Positions 23,601 to 36,353 of a stretch of 64,000 bases of DNA are shown here, piece by piece; the first letter of the stretch is position 1, and every line of letters starts with the position of its first letter. Under the pieces are notes generated by a model. That model had not been told where the DNA came from. It did no database searches and saw only the letters and a list, made by a program, of their open reading frames with translations. The position numbers and the translations under genes were made by a program. Source of the stretch: Enoplolaimus lenunculus (lineage: Eukaryota > Nematoda > Enoplea > Enoplida > Thoracostomopsidae); the NCBI GenBank assembly GCA_030248215.1, contig JASANG010003692.1:1-64000 (forward strand), read 5' to 3'.

Positions 23601-26600
23601 GCGATTGCCCTTAATACTGCCATTGACTGTAATTGTTCTGGTACTGTATCAAATCCAGAAACGAAAGTTACAAAAGCACAGATTTATATACTTTTCATTG
23701 AAATATCCTAAAGTAGCACGATACAACGACCAATGCACTTCAAAATGTTATGCAATAACATATGAAATCCATACATTTACTTTATAACTTCACAACAAAA
23801 TTCCAATACTCTATATTACATCATTTGTATTAGAACATTATTCAAAAATGGATCAGTACCACTTACGTTGCATTCGAACTTGAAGACCACATAAAATTCG
23901 GCGCCATCACCATTCCTAAATTGGCAGCATTCATTTTATTGACGTGCTGGAATTTTAAAACTTCGGCAAGAAATAGTATCAAATATCTGAAAACCAAATT
24001 AGTGAAGAAAGACGGTTTAGCAAAATTGTCGCATACAATTTACTTTTTGGTTCAGTAAAGATGCGATACCAAAAATGTACAGCTCAAAACCATTACGTTC
24101 AAAAGTGTGACACCTTGAGTGTTGCCAAAAATACGCAAAATATCCCCTACATTAACTTTATTGTGTTCCGTTTGCTATAATTTTGTTAACCACAATACCA
24201 TGAAAAAGCTTCCAAACGACTTCGTTGTAACACAGTCGTGTTGTGAAAATTTAGTTATCTGCAAAGCAAACGCGTTACACTCGCTCATACCAATGTAGTC
24301 CGTAAAGTGTGATACTATGTGGAAACGATATCTTGTATAATGCTAGCGATACAATTAAAAACCTAATCCTGATCTGAAAGTAAGCCTACCTTAAATTGAT
24401 ATAATTACTTTCGGGCAAATTTCGCAACGTCTGCTTCATTATTTCAATGCGCGCTGCACCATCTAGTCTAAAATAAGCACGATTGTTACTCCTTAAAGCC
24501 CTGTTATTGTCACTTTTATCATGAGGCATGTTTTTCTATATTTGGCATATCTGATACTCAAAAATATTTAATTTTTCACAAGATCGAACTTACATAGGTT
24601 CACTCCTAAGCTGAAAAAAGCTAAAGTCACCAGCAGCAGAGACAAAACAATTTACAAAATTTAAAATAACTGCGAAAAAGTACATTCACAGACAGCTTAA
24701 CAGGTCACACACATTAAATTCCACAATAGTCACTTGCATTAACCAAAACACACTTACGTAGAACCTTTCATAAAATCAGCACATAAATTATCTGGAAGCA
24801 ACGGCTGCGGAAGTTCACGAAGGTACGATTTCAAACAACCTAAATCAATAAAACCAAATAGTGTCACTCACGAGCACAAGTAATAGTTGTAGCACGACTT
24901 TGCGTTCTTCCGAGATATCAAAGTACGCTGCTGCGATGCATAAACGTGCGGTACAAGCTGAACGAAGTGAGGCGATAGCGTGCACGAGAGCATCGCTATC
25001 TTTCTGCACATGTGAATAAAGAACGAGTGTACGCACAAGTGCGGAACAAATGTGGTAACACGAGTTCTGCATGAGTGCGCTGCGCGAGTTCTTCAGTCAC
25101 CTGCAAAGCGCTACAGCGATGCCCGAGTGCACCGCACGCTTGAAGCAAGCTTAGCAGCCTGGTTTATATATATCGGAAAGACAATACGTCCTTAAACAAA
25201 TCTAAATTAAAATCAGTATAACCTATACAAAAAGCAAAAACTCAAAACATGGATATTTGCTTATTTTTCTAATCATTCTCAACTAGCCTGCAATGGAATG
25301 CGGATCGTGTGCAAAGTCAGCGAGCTGAATTTCGCCAGCGTCAAAACACGCTTTCAACTTTCGCACTTTTAACGCATTTCCCGGAATGCGAAAAAGACCC
25401 TAAAAGCAAAGCAACAAATTAAGATCACAACTGGTTCTGATTCAAGAGTAAACTACGTATAAAAACATTAAAATCAAGATATTAAACGAACGGGCATCGC
25501 AGCCCATATCGAATTACACAGCTAATACTAAACACAACTGAACATTACTTCCAAAACATGATTAACACCTTATACGAAACTTGGTACCTATTAAACAATA
25601 CAGCTTATAGAACCGCTGCAAAAATGCAAAACTTTCATTTTTCAGGGTTGTGTGTTGTACCAGATTTTGCGCCGGCTGCAATTCCTGTAAAAAATTTTAT
25701 TCCTAATTTCGTTCCAGTAAAGGTAAGTTACTGTTCGAGCTCTGATTTTCCAGTGGACCTACCTCTTCTTGCAACGCTCCAGTATCGACCAACGCGCAAC
25801 AGGTCACCTCAAGTACCAAAGCTATTTTACGCCCTGAGAATCTCAAATGATCATCAAGTGGACATCCGAATACCGGCCGCCGCGGGTGCGAATCTCAAAA
25901 CATAAATTATCCTGGTAATGCGATATTCACATAAACCTTTCCAGATGTTGCATATTGTTATAGGGCTTGGCAAGATTATTGAGAAACAATTTAAAAATTG
26001 AAACTTATAAAGGACAATACTAATAATGAATACTCAACCTACCTCTAGCACGTGTGATTAGCGCATATTGTAAGATACAGCAAAAACACGTGTTAGCCAA
26101 ATAGCACATATGCCAGCTGTATACAGTATGTTCTCGACTCATGGCTACAAAAGTAATCTCTTAGGTTCCAGTTTCAGCTCACGCTCTTTTCGTATCCAAA
26201 AAACTTTGTTTGGGTAACCTGTTTCAAGTTCTAACGTACCTATCTGCCCACAAATCTTCGGCAATGCTTCTGATAAAATAGCGTACGCGCTGCGATGGTA
26301 CTCGAGTTGTGTTGTCAATAACTACAAAACAAAAATACCAAAGTAGCAATAAAGCAAGAGTATAAAATCCAATAATAATAATAATAATAATAATAATTAA
26401 TAAGAATTCAATAAGAAATCGTTGATCAGCATATCAAAATAGAGTACATTACGAATAATAATGAAAAGATACGGCTTTCTTCCATAACTGCCCGCCAGCT
26501 GGCTTTTGCCTAGAAATAGTTGGGATTGACAAATTTTTGCATTCCGACTTACCATAATCATTTTATCATAGAAACTAAAATTTTCAATAACTTTGATTTT

Positions 26601-29600
26601 TTCGGTTTGAAGGTACATGGGGCGAAAAACTTTTTGTAAAGAGGTTAAACAACTTATTTGCCATTCGATGCAGTTGCCGAGCTCAGGCGAATAATATTGA
26701 GTTTATTGTCATTTAACGATTACTAATACCGAAAAGCATACAACTTCGCATATTTTGCGCAAAAAAGTTGCGTCCGGCACACGTTGTATTTCGTTCCCCC
26801 TAATGAGTTATTGTCGACTAACCGTTTTGGTCGGTCTACAGTTGGAAAAGCTCCAATCAGCTATTTGACTATAACTTATTAAGTAGTGGTTATATTGTGA
26901 TAGACTTAACACCCTTCAACTCAGCTCAACAAATTGCGTTGAATGATATAAGATTGTAACCTTTTGCACAAAAATTTTTATGGTCGCACATGAGGAGCCC
27001 CACTGACCAAAAAAATGAAATTTTTGAAAATTCAAATTTCGAAGTTAAATGATTAGAGGATTATGCGAAGTCATGGGAAATGGAAATACACATCAAAAAG
27101 TTACAGTCGTTTAGTTTAACTCTTGCGCTAGATTCTCACCCTTGCCTAAGCAAACGCATTTGACGGAATACCCATTAGACCCACTTATTTATGTATCAAG
27201 CAAATCGGAGAAAAGTTCACAAGGTGGACCTTTTTTTCCTGAATTTCAAATTATAAAATACAAATAGGTTAACTGCAAATCTGGAGCACTCACATAACTA
27301 AATATCGTAGTCATTTCAACTTCCTTCGCAGCAAGGCTATACACATCGGCAGCAAAAGAATCCTGTAAATAATTTTAGCAAAAGTTTACAATTACATTTT
27401 GAAAAGCCCGTATATACAAATCTTGAAAATGTAAATCCAATATCGAACATTCGGTTTGCAGCATTTTAAATTTTTCGTCATAGAAACGAACCATAAGGAA
27501 ATAATCATGCTTACTTTGCAACCGTCAAACTTCTGCTCCAATCGATCACACTCTTCTTGATACCCGTTCGACTTTTCGGGATTCGTGTTGCTGGCCACTC
27601 TGAAACAAAATTAACCAAATTAAAAAGATATCAATTTTTGGCGAATATTGCAAATGTACAGGTAAACTAGCGCAGAAACTGAAGAAATAATAACAATTAA
27701 GTCTATATACTCGTCTATTACCAACTTACATCAGGAACAGTGGTGGGCAGTTTCGGTTAAATACCGAGACTGAGACCTGTGTACCCAGACCGACCATGAA
27801 AAATCTCGGTATCGGTCAGTTTTTGTTCAACACCGAAAAACATTAAAATTTATAGATTCACAGCGAAACTTTCACATCAGGCATCACTTACTTCAACAAT
27901 TACAGATATACATTTTGCATAATTTTTGACTTCTGGTCTTGGGTATAAGCCACCAAGACACGAAAAATCGAGACCGAGTCCTGAAGTGCCAAATACCCAA
28001 GACTTGCCGAGACCGAGACTCCCATCCCTTGTAAGGAAATTGCAAAAATAAAAAAGAAAGATATTTTTCTAGGGAGTGAGTCGAAAGTTACTGATTTGAC
28101 AATAATTACCCCAAAATAGGTTTTTGTACTAACCTTTTCGTACGGCCACCACAAATTTATTACAAACTAACACAAGCGTACTTTTTACAGTAGGACAATT
28201 GTAAGTAACGCCTATTGAAGTTAGTTTCTCATCATTAACAACGGTAGTTTGTTTACGCTTTCCACCAACGGCGAAAATATAAAAAAATCCTTTTGCTGCG
28301 ATATGAAGCAAAATCACTTACTTGTTGTGGGCGACGTTCAAATCACGTTCAATATTTTTCAACTTGCTTTCCAGTTGTTTTATCGAATCTTCCTCCTAAA
28401 TTTAAAATAATAAAAAGCAAAATACATTGTATCAGACACACTCGTTTGTTAAATAAATTAAAACTGCGAACAATTATTTACGTAGCTATGAACCCCAACA
28501 TTACAAACGTACAAACCGGAGCTTTTCAAACCAATAATATCATCGAAGTCTTTCTTATACTTGGATTCCAGACCCTTATTCTGCATCTGCCCCTAGTTCA
28601 AGACGTCATCAGAGATAATGGTAGCAACCCACTTGAACTACCGGGTGCCTCTCTCGATTAATTAAAAAAGATATTTTAAATATGCTGTTAAGACTAGACA
28701 TAAGACAACGCTATGGTCATTCTGTTTCCAACAAACACTTCCATACTCTGTAACAATGTATCAAACTATTTCAATACGGGTAGACGTTGGAATTTTCTAT
28801 GCCAGGACATAGATGCAGCTAACAGCACGGCGACTTGACGCATTGAAATGTGTCCGTTGGATTACATGGAGCCTCGATGAACAAATTATATATTATTCCT
28901 CAATCATTACACTTCATTAAAGGCGAGTACCTCGGTATATTCTGTGAACCTTGAAAGCACTTGTTTCTTAATTTCCGCATCACACCGGTCCATTTCGCTC
29001 ACAACTGCTGTCATTGTATCGCCGTAATCTTGCATTACACGGCTAAAATTTTTAATGTTCAACATTATTGCACACTGCACAAAATGTTAATTTTGTAGAT
29101 CTGTTAGATTTTTTATAACTTTGCGGACAAGTGATTCCAAATTATCCCGTTCTCTACCGATGTTTACTGTTATATTTAATTAAACATTGAGGATAAACAA
29201 ACTTTACATACTGCTCACTGGCGCTATCTTTAGCATTGCGAGCGACGAACAGAGTCCATTTCGAATGCAAAATAGTTACACAAACCCCAATAATTATAGA
29301 TACAACAATACGTCATATACGTACATATTTGAAGCAAAAATTTATTATTATTTCATTCCTCTAAAACTTTAACCATCATTCTGAAAAAATGCTTAGTAAC
29401 AACGCCCGAGTAGTGTGCGTATCACACAGAAATTCCTTGAATCATTGTGGAAGTTGCAAAATTGTTCATACACATATGATGTAATAAACCAGCTTACATA
29501 CATGCTTGTTGTTGTATAATAATGAAAACAACATTTTCAAATATCCCAGATCAGCACAAAACTTACAAAATACATTCATCCATTCAAAACCTTCAGTACA

Positions 29601-30936
29601 ATTTTTGGTAGGTTTGTAATAATTAATATCCGGTATATGCCACAAATAGCAAATTCTGCTATGAACCATACCACAGGAATAAAAACATAAAAACAATAGA
29701 CTACTGGCCAAACAGAATATTAATGAAAAATTCACATAAGCACTTGTCTTAAGTTATTACGCCATATAGTAGCTTAATTCAAACAAAACGTTATACTGAT
29801 AGACATACCCAAGCAAATTATCGGTTCCCAGCTTTTTGACTTCAGCCATGACGACACTTGCCAGTTCATGTTCAACCAGTTTCTGCTAAAAATTCAAAAA
29901 ATGAAAAGTGAAACGTCATCGCAGCAAACGCAAGTTAAACACAGTATCACAATCACCAGAACTCAAACGGTATACGTTGGAATAATCGACACAGCAAACT
30001 TGTAATTAATATTGAAACTGTGCGGAAAAAATAACAAAGCAAAAAAAATAAACACAAATTTACATCTCGTCTGTCTGCATTTTCTTGAAACGACCGCGAC
30101 CGCAAACAATTATTGAGTTTATTTTGAACTTTTCGCAGGGACTTTAGTGAACTTTCGACACGCTTGTAAATACTGCCAAGCTCTTCCGAATACAACTCCC
30201 GCTTTTCGGCTCTGAAACAAATAGAAAGTGAACAATTTTCATGGTTCGAATCTAGTCACCAAAGTTGTAGCTACGGGATCAGATAGCAGTATTTTCTGCT
30301 TTTCAACAAATCGTCACTAATACAGTAAACAAAAGACAGCAGCAATCAGATGGCGCATTAGGGTGGCGCTATACTTGTACGTTGCCGTCTGTCACCGTGC
30401 GTACCGGTGCGGTAGCATCCTATATATGCCTATATATATACTTCCGAAGCTTACTGTTGATCAGCTAAAAGCGGCCTAAATTTAGCTACTGCAGATTTCC
30501 ATTGCTTCGCAATAGCGTCGTGTATACTAGCTCCAGCTGCTGCCAGACCTTCCGGTTGGTTATGGCTTGCAGTAGAGTTTGACATTACATTTGACGATGC
30601 AAATTTAGGCACATAAACGTTCAACTGATCGTTAATTTGTTCACACGACTCGTTTTCATCACGACTCATTCTGTACGTCGTCAGCTTTTCTTCTTTGCTC
30701 TGACTGTTCCAAATTGCTTTCCCAGACTTTGCCAAAGACGCCAATTCTAACTGTTCTTTCGAATCACAACCTTTATTTTGGACCATCATAGGCGCACTTT
30801 GACTTGATTGGCGTGAACCGCACCTAATCTGATCATTCGACCTACTGGCGTCTTCATAGTTACTTCCATGTGATATCTGTATTTTTGGGAACTCAATCGG
30901 TTTCACGGCATTCGACGTATACCACACTGAATTCAT
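20684..30936 (-). CDS. ARHGAP17: BAR + RhoGAP protein, ARHGAP17/ARHGAP44 (RICH/Nadrin) family, 16 exons
   Basis: Rho GTPase-activating protein with a membrane-curving BAR domain; relatives act on Cdc42/Rac at membranes and cell junctions. Exons, 5' to 3': 30936-30455, 30211-30064, 29885-29809, 29042-28931, 28395-28322, 27599-27515, 27362-27294, 26321-26240, 25893-25763, 25399-25288, 24839-24758, 24467-24390, 23986-23867, 23332-23256, 22751-22592, 22106-20684. All phases agree, giving 1103 residues. BAR spans about residues 161-380 (AEKRELYSEELGS, DSFAADVYSLAAKE, LEYHRSAYAILSEALP). RhoGAP spans about 395-575: arginine finger R424 in GLFRIPGN, LKSYLRELPQPLL, LPESNYINLRYL, and NLGMVMAPNF. The tail of about 475 residues in the last exon is Pro/Ser/Thr-rich and disordered, with PAPPRPAPP as a likely SH3 ligand. 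Exon 1 adds about 160 low-complexity residues before the BAR, where vertebrate relatives have about 20; its start is the least certain point. The ARHGAP17 versus ARHGAP44 split is probably not meaningful here. Confidence 0.93.
24840..25287 (-). other. Intron 10 of the RhoGAP gene, unusually GC-rich core
   Basis: Between the two halves of the RhoGAP domain. The 24860-25150 part is visibly richer in G and C than the surrounding introns and is open for 75 codons on the minus strand (24845-25072), but it matches neither the RhoGAP fold nor any family I know. Possibly an old repeat insertion. Confidence 0.4.
25286..25288 (-). other. Probable GC-AG intron donor in the RhoGAP gene
   Basis: Exon 10 must end at 25288 (codons for HSIA plus G) to stay in frame with exon 11 (GT TGT TTG AAA, giving GCLKSYL), and the intron there starts GCTAGT, not GT. 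The nearest GT would break the frame. GC-AG introns are a known minor class. Confidence 0.7.
26369..26399 (+). repeat. (AAT)n microsatellite
   Basis: About ten AAT units, just upstream (in gene sense) of exon 8 of the RhoGAP gene, inside intron 7. Confidence 0.9.
27739..28031 (+). mobile_element. MITE-like repeat in RhoGAP intron 5
   Basis: Starts GTGGTGGGCAGTTTCGG and ends CCGAGACTCCCATCCCTTG, with imperfect CGAGAC/GTCTCG motifs throughout. The end sequence recurs at about 4440 (AGGGACGGGAGTCTCGGTCT), its mirror near 15150, and in AGTCTC-rich stretches at 37690-37810 and 38395-38450. Non-coding. Confidence 0.6.
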
Positions 30937-31396
30937 TTTTTACACCGCACAAATGTTATGTTTTCACAGTTAACGTGTAAATTTCTATGACGATATGAAC
31001 GACAGGTAATAGGTCATTATTAGTAAAAACGAAAAAATCGTATAAACTTTCATACGATGCTAAAACACTATTCATACAGTGACAGACTAACTAATTTCCA
31101 TTTACAGTTCGACGCACGATGCAATCATTGAAGAAACATCAACCAACCGCTGCTGCATTCTCAACAAACGTGTCAACGTGTGATTGCAAACGCGAACTTG
31201 GAAACCATTTCAGATGATGACAAAAAATAGATAACAACAGCGCCTGTATATTTAAAGAGACTTGCGCAAGCGCAGCATATTATAGTAAAAACAAGCTTGT
31301 GACTGAGACGCTAAACGCCATGTTAGTGCTGAATCTATACCGTAAACTTTGATTCTGATCCCTGACTGGGTGGGCCCGTTTGGTTCAGACAGTCAA
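30937..31396. promoter_or_regulatory. 5' flank of the RhoGAP gene
   Basis: About 460 bp between the proposed start codon and the CAA satellite. It should contain the 5' UTR and core promoter, but no clear TATA box or other defined site can be picked out. Assigned only by position. Confidence 0.35.
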
Positions 31397-32641
31397 ACAC
31401 TAAAAACAACAACAACAACAACCAACAGCAACAACAACAACAACAGTAACAACAACAGCAACCAACAACCACAACAACAACAACAACAGTAACCAACAAC
31501 AACAACAACAACGACACCACCACCACCACCACCGACAACAACAACAACCAACAACAACAACAACCAACAACAACAACAACCAACAACAACAACCAACAAC
31601 AACAACAACAGTAACCAACAACAACAACAACAACGACACCACCACCACCAACAACAACAACAACCAACAACAACAACAGCCAACAATAACAACAACAACA
31701 GCAACAACCAACAACAACAGCAGCAGCAACCAACAACAACAACAAGCAACAACAACAACAAGCAACAACAACAACCAACAACAACAACAACCAACAACAA
31801 CAACAGCAACAACAACAACAACAACAACATCGACACCACCACCAACAACAACAGCCAACAACAACAACCAACAACAACAACAGCAACCAACAACAACAAC
31901 AACAACAACCAACAACAACAACTAACAACAACCAACAACAACCACAACAACAACCAACAACAACAACAACCAACAACAACAACCAACAACAACAACAACC
32001 AACAACAACCAACAACAACAACAACAACAAGCAACAACAACAACAAGCAACAACAACCAACAACAACAACAGCAACAACAACAACAACAACGACGACGAC
32101 ACCACCACCAACAACAACAGCCAACAACAACAACCAACAACAACAACAGCAACCAACAACAACAACAACAACCAACAACAACAACAGCTAGCAACAACCA
32201 ACAACAACAACAACAACAACCAACAACAAGTACAACAAAGAACAACAACCAACAACAACAACAACAACCAACAACAACAACAACCAACAACAACAACAAG
32301 CAACAACAACAACAAGAAATAACAACAACAACAACAAACAACAACAAGCAACAACAACAATAACAACAAGCAACAACAACAACAACAACCAACAACAACA
32401 ACAACCAACAACAACAACAACAACCAACAACAACAACCAACAACAACAACAACAGTAACCAACAACAACAACAACAACAACGACACCACCACCACCACCA
32501 ACAACAACAACAACCAACAACAACAACAGCCAACAATAACAACAACAACAGCAACAACCAACAACAACAGCAGCAGCAACCAACAACAACAACAAGCAAC
32601 AACAACAACAAGCAACAACAACCAACAACAACAACAACCAA

Positions 32642-32701
<60 letters not shown>

Positions 32702-33267
32702 CGACACCACCACCAACAACAACAGCCAACAACAACAACAACCAACAACAACAACAGCAACCAACAACAACAACAACAACAACAACCAACAACAACAACT
32801 AACAACAACCAACAACAACCACAACAACAACCAACAACAACAACAACCAACAACAACAACCAACAACAACAACAACCAACAACAACAACCAACAACAACA
32901 AGCAACAACAACCAACAACAACAACAGCAACAACAACAACAACAACAACCAACAACAACAACAACCAACAACAACCAACAACAACAACCAACAACAACAA
33001 CAACCAACAACAACAACCAACAACAACAACAACCAACAACAACAACAATCAACAACAACAACAACCAACAACAACAACCAACAACAACAACAAGCAACAA
33101 CAACAATAACAACAAGCAACAACAACAAGCAACAACAAACAACAACAACAAGCAACAACAACAATAACAACAAGCAACAACAACAACAACCAACAACAAC
33201 AACAACAACCAACAACAACAACCAACAACAACAACAACAACAACAACCAACAACAACAACCAACGCG

Positions 33268-33314
<47 letters not shown>

Positions 33315-33330
33315 CCAACAACAACAGCCA
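31397..33330 (+). repeat. (CAA)n-type satellite with CCA, CAG and GACACCACC interruptions
   Basis: About 1.9 kb built from CAACAACAACAAC and CCAACAACAAC units. The plus strand has almost no T and the minus strand almost no A. Blocks with CGACACCACCACC recur near 31512, 31635, 31831, 32097, 32481 and 32702. Longer landmarks such as GCCAACAATAACAAC and CAGCAGCAGCAACC recur about 850 bp apart (31681/32531), showing a higher-order duplication. The long Val/Leu/Cys ORFs on the minus strand are simply GTT repeats read in frame. Confidence 0.97.
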
Positions 33331-34464
33331 ATGTCAATGCTATAAAATTGTATCCCCAGCTAGTTTTTTACGTCAAGTCTAACTTTGACTCAGAGGTACA
33401 TTAAGTGTTGCTTGCTCCCTAAACTTACAACGACATTATTTGTCTTGCATGACACTGCTAACTTAACTAGTTAGCATTCTGCAAAAAATATAACGAATAG
33501 GTATATATCAGGGCACGACCGGATACCAAAAAAACCCGAAGTCGGATAAAATCTGATATCTGGCCGGACTCGTATAGTAATTCAAATTTCTAATACTGGT
33601 TTGTATTTAAATACCTATCACAACCTAGCTAACAATTCTTCCTTCCGCGGTTCTAATGTATCCAAAGTGCTTATGTACGTCATAAAGCTTAACATCTCAC
33701 GCCGATTTTAACGCTTTAACAACGAACCAATTCCATTATTCTGTGTTTTCGTAGCGTTGCGTCCAGTTGCAATATTTGCTTGTCCCATACTTTTAAGGGC
33801 ATCCAGTTTTCCCTAAGTGCTGTAAAACAGAAGTAACTATAGGATTAAGGCCATTATTTTTGTTTACGCTTGCTTAGGCTTAGTTATAGACATATTTTCA
33901 GAAATATTAATATGCTGAGATTATATTGTTACACGAGTAATACCAGCGCCGGATTAAAAGGGGGTACCAGGGAGCCCGGGCCCCCACCAAAAGGATGCCG
34001 CCCTCCAACCGAAAACCGACGATATGTTTCAAGTGATAACAAGCCGCAAAAATTTTTTTGCGGACCGCGAAGTTATACAAGCTGTTAAACCTTTCATTGG
34101 GAAGCTCTCTCGGACCTGTTTGGGGCGACCGACTATTCTCGTTCTAACACCGTTGGTACCACTACGGTATTTATTGCGTTCTTAGGCACGGTTATATACA
34201 AGAGTACAAAATATAGTTCCAAATGTTGATAAAATTCTTCAGATTTAAATTATTTTCTGGTTTCTAAATAATTGGGACTGGGCAGCTTATGCCTATACCA
34301 CGTATCATTGGCTATCCCAAACTTATGGTAGTACGATGAACAGTTGTGTAGTCAGATTAATTGTATTCAGAACGTTTCATTAAAATGTTCACTTTAAGCT
34401 CTTGTGTACCAGTCGTAGTGGGACTACATTTATTGAGCGAAGCTCGAACACACGTAAGAAATTA

Positions 34465-35145
34465 AGGTAATATGCAAATTAGTTATTAGCTAACTATTCA
34501 TTTATCGGTTTTGGAGGTTTGTAAGCAATTTCCTCAGATTTCTCGCACCCAAAAGCCCTTCAGCCACCCTATAATTTTCGGAATAATTTAAAAAGTCCTA
34601 ATTTTGTCTTGTCAATTAAGCTAATATGCAAATTAACTATTAGCTAACAAATCAATTATCGGTGTTGGAGGTTTGTAAACAATTTATTCAGATTCCTCGC
34701 ACACAAAAACCTTCAGTGAACCCTAAAAATTATTGAAATAATTTAAAAAGTCATAGTTTTGCATTGTTAATTAAGCTAATATGCAAATTAGTGATTAGCT
34801 AACTATTCAATTATCGGCTTTGGATGTTTGTAAACTATTTATTCAAATTCCATGCACCTAAAAACCCTTTAGTGCTGAAATTATATTGCTTTTAACCTTA
34901 ATAATTAGTGAAATATTGTAAAAAGTCCTAATTTAGGCATATAACCTATACGAATATGCAAATTATCTATTAGCTAACTGCTCAATCATCGGTTTTGGAG
35001 GTTTGTAAATAGTCTATGCAGATTCCTCGCACCCAAAAACCCTTTAATGCTAAAATTAGATTGCTTCTAACTGTAATAATTAGTGAAATATTGTGGAAAG
35101 TCCTAATTTAGACTTAATTAATTATGCAAATTAGCCTGTAGCTAA
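34465..35145 (+). repeat. Tandem array of ~150-175-bp units, each with an ATGCAAAT octamer
   Basis: Five starts of TAATATGCAAATTA (last one partial) near 34470, 34622, 34778, 34953 and 35125, each followed (except the last) by TTAGCTAAC, a TATCGGTTTTGGAGGTTTGTAA-like block and a CCTCGCACCCAAAA-like block. ATGCAAAT is the classical POU/Oct binding octamer; whether it is used here is unknown. Confidence 0.85.
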
Positions 35146-35315
35146 TAAACGGCTTAAAATTTTAAAACCCCAATGCGAGGTTAACACCCCAGGATAACTG
35201 GCTTTCAAACAAAAAAAAGTTTATCAAAATCGGTTCAGCCGTTCCTGAGATTCTTTTCGGACGGACAGACGGACATCCACCTTTCGACCCCAAAGTACAA
35301 AACATAAAACGCTTC

Positions 35316-35346
35316 GCGAAACTCCGAGCTTCGCTCGGAGTTTCGC
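35316..35346. other. Perfect 14-bp hairpin
   Basis: GCGAAACTCCGAGC, a 3-nt loop, then GCTCGGAGTTTCGC: no mismatch. It lies near the 3' side of the hAT-like element and is followed by AATAAA. A related AAACGCTTCGC motif stands near 36410. Confidence 0.85.
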
Positions 35347-35952
35347 TTCGCTCAATAAAATAATTATGGTTAATAAAAGAGCCACCTAGTCATATAGGCC
35401 TCGGGCCTCCTAATTATATGGGCCCGAGGCCTCCAGGTCATGGGCCCCGGCCTCCCACCACTTTAATCCGGTCCTGGATAAAACAACACTGGTCATCTTT
35501 ATTATTGCGAACGTACACAGACACATGCGAATCTTACGTGTATGACAGAAAAAATATGTAAAAGTAAGTCAGTCAGTTCATGGTAGTATATATGGGGTTT
35601 TTTTTTTTTTAAAAACATCCTGCAAGGAAACCGGACACGTGCCGAATCTTACCACCTATCCGGTCGCACCTTGATATAAGTATATATAAAACTATCACAA
35701 AACACCAAACATCGTGCGTAAGTAAACTTGATACGTATATCAACCCGATAAAGAAAGACAAAGCCGAATCTAATCATCACATCAAACTGCACAAACCTTT
35801 TACAAAAATACGGACAGAGCATCAAATTCTGTGTTAATGTGTTTACAGATTATACATACTTACATACGCGTGTTTATTGTTAAAGATTCGCTAATATGTA
35901 CCAGCCGTAACGGAAAGTTATAATGCAAAGTAGCGGGTATCCCACTAATTAG

Positions 35953-36353
35953 TAGGCATGTGCCGATTAATCGGCATCGGCATCGGTATTAATCGGCACT
36001 TTTCGTGAGTATCGACATCGCCGATTTCAAAAAAAATTGCCGATTCTTTATAGATACTGTTTGCACATATAAGTCAGTTGGAATGCTATCAGTTTCATTT
36101 CTTGGCACATATCAGCGTGTGTGGCCATGTAAACTATTACCTCTTTTACGTTTGTGTTTGAAAAATTAATTGAAATGAACGATTCTCATAAAATTCTAAT
36201 CGTTTATGTTGGTTAGGGTTTAAGCCTTCATATACTGATGTAATGTAGTGTCCTATCTGTTTATTCATGGTTTACTACCGTTGGAATCGGCATCGGCAAA
36301 ATTTTAAAATAAACATCGGCATCGGCAAAATTTTTGGTATCGGCACATCCTTA
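35953..36353 (+). mobile_element. hAT MITE, TAGGCATGTGCCGAT family
   Basis: Ends TAGGCATGTGCCGATTAATC and GGTATCGGCACATCCTTA are inverted repeats. It is flanked by CTAATTAG (35945-35952) and CTAATTTG (36354-36361), an 8-bp target duplication with one difference. The body is rich in GGCATC units. A second copy in reverse lies at about 38501-38790. Confidence 0.8.

Larger units (their letters stand above)
33944..35476 (+). mobile_element. hAT-like non-autonomous element with internal tandem repeats
   Basis: Ends CAGCGCCGGATTAAAAGG and CTTTAATCCGGTCCTG are inverted repeats of hAT type (CAG...CTG). The 8-bp flanks AGTAATAC and GATAAAAC agree at 5 of 8 positions. GC-rich sub-ends (GGGAGCCCGGGCCCCC / GGGCCCGAGGCC) surround an AT-rich tandem array. 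No transposase ORF, so presumably mobilised in trans if ever active. It sits inside 33509-35673. Confidence 0.7.
33509..35673 (+). mobile_element. Terminal-inverted-repeat element hosting a nested insertion
   Basis: Ends CAGGGCACGACCGGATA and TATCCGGTCGCACCTTG form inverted repeats with about three mismatches, flanked by TATATA-like sequence on both sides. Removing the nested element at 33944-35476 leaves about 630 bp. No ORF. Its ends match those at the outer edge of the palindrome (position 2 and 19596). Confidence 0.65.

Noticed and set aside
31335-33337. Long minus-strand ORFs of Val, Leu, Cys and Gly (up to 487 codons)
   Set aside because: They are the GTT/TTG complement of the CAA satellite read in frame. 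No domain, and all three frames are open for the same reason.
34465-35145. CRISPR-like spaced repeats
   Set aside because: Units are full tandem copies with diverged but homologous interiors, not identical repeats with unrelated spacers, and the genome is eukaryotic.
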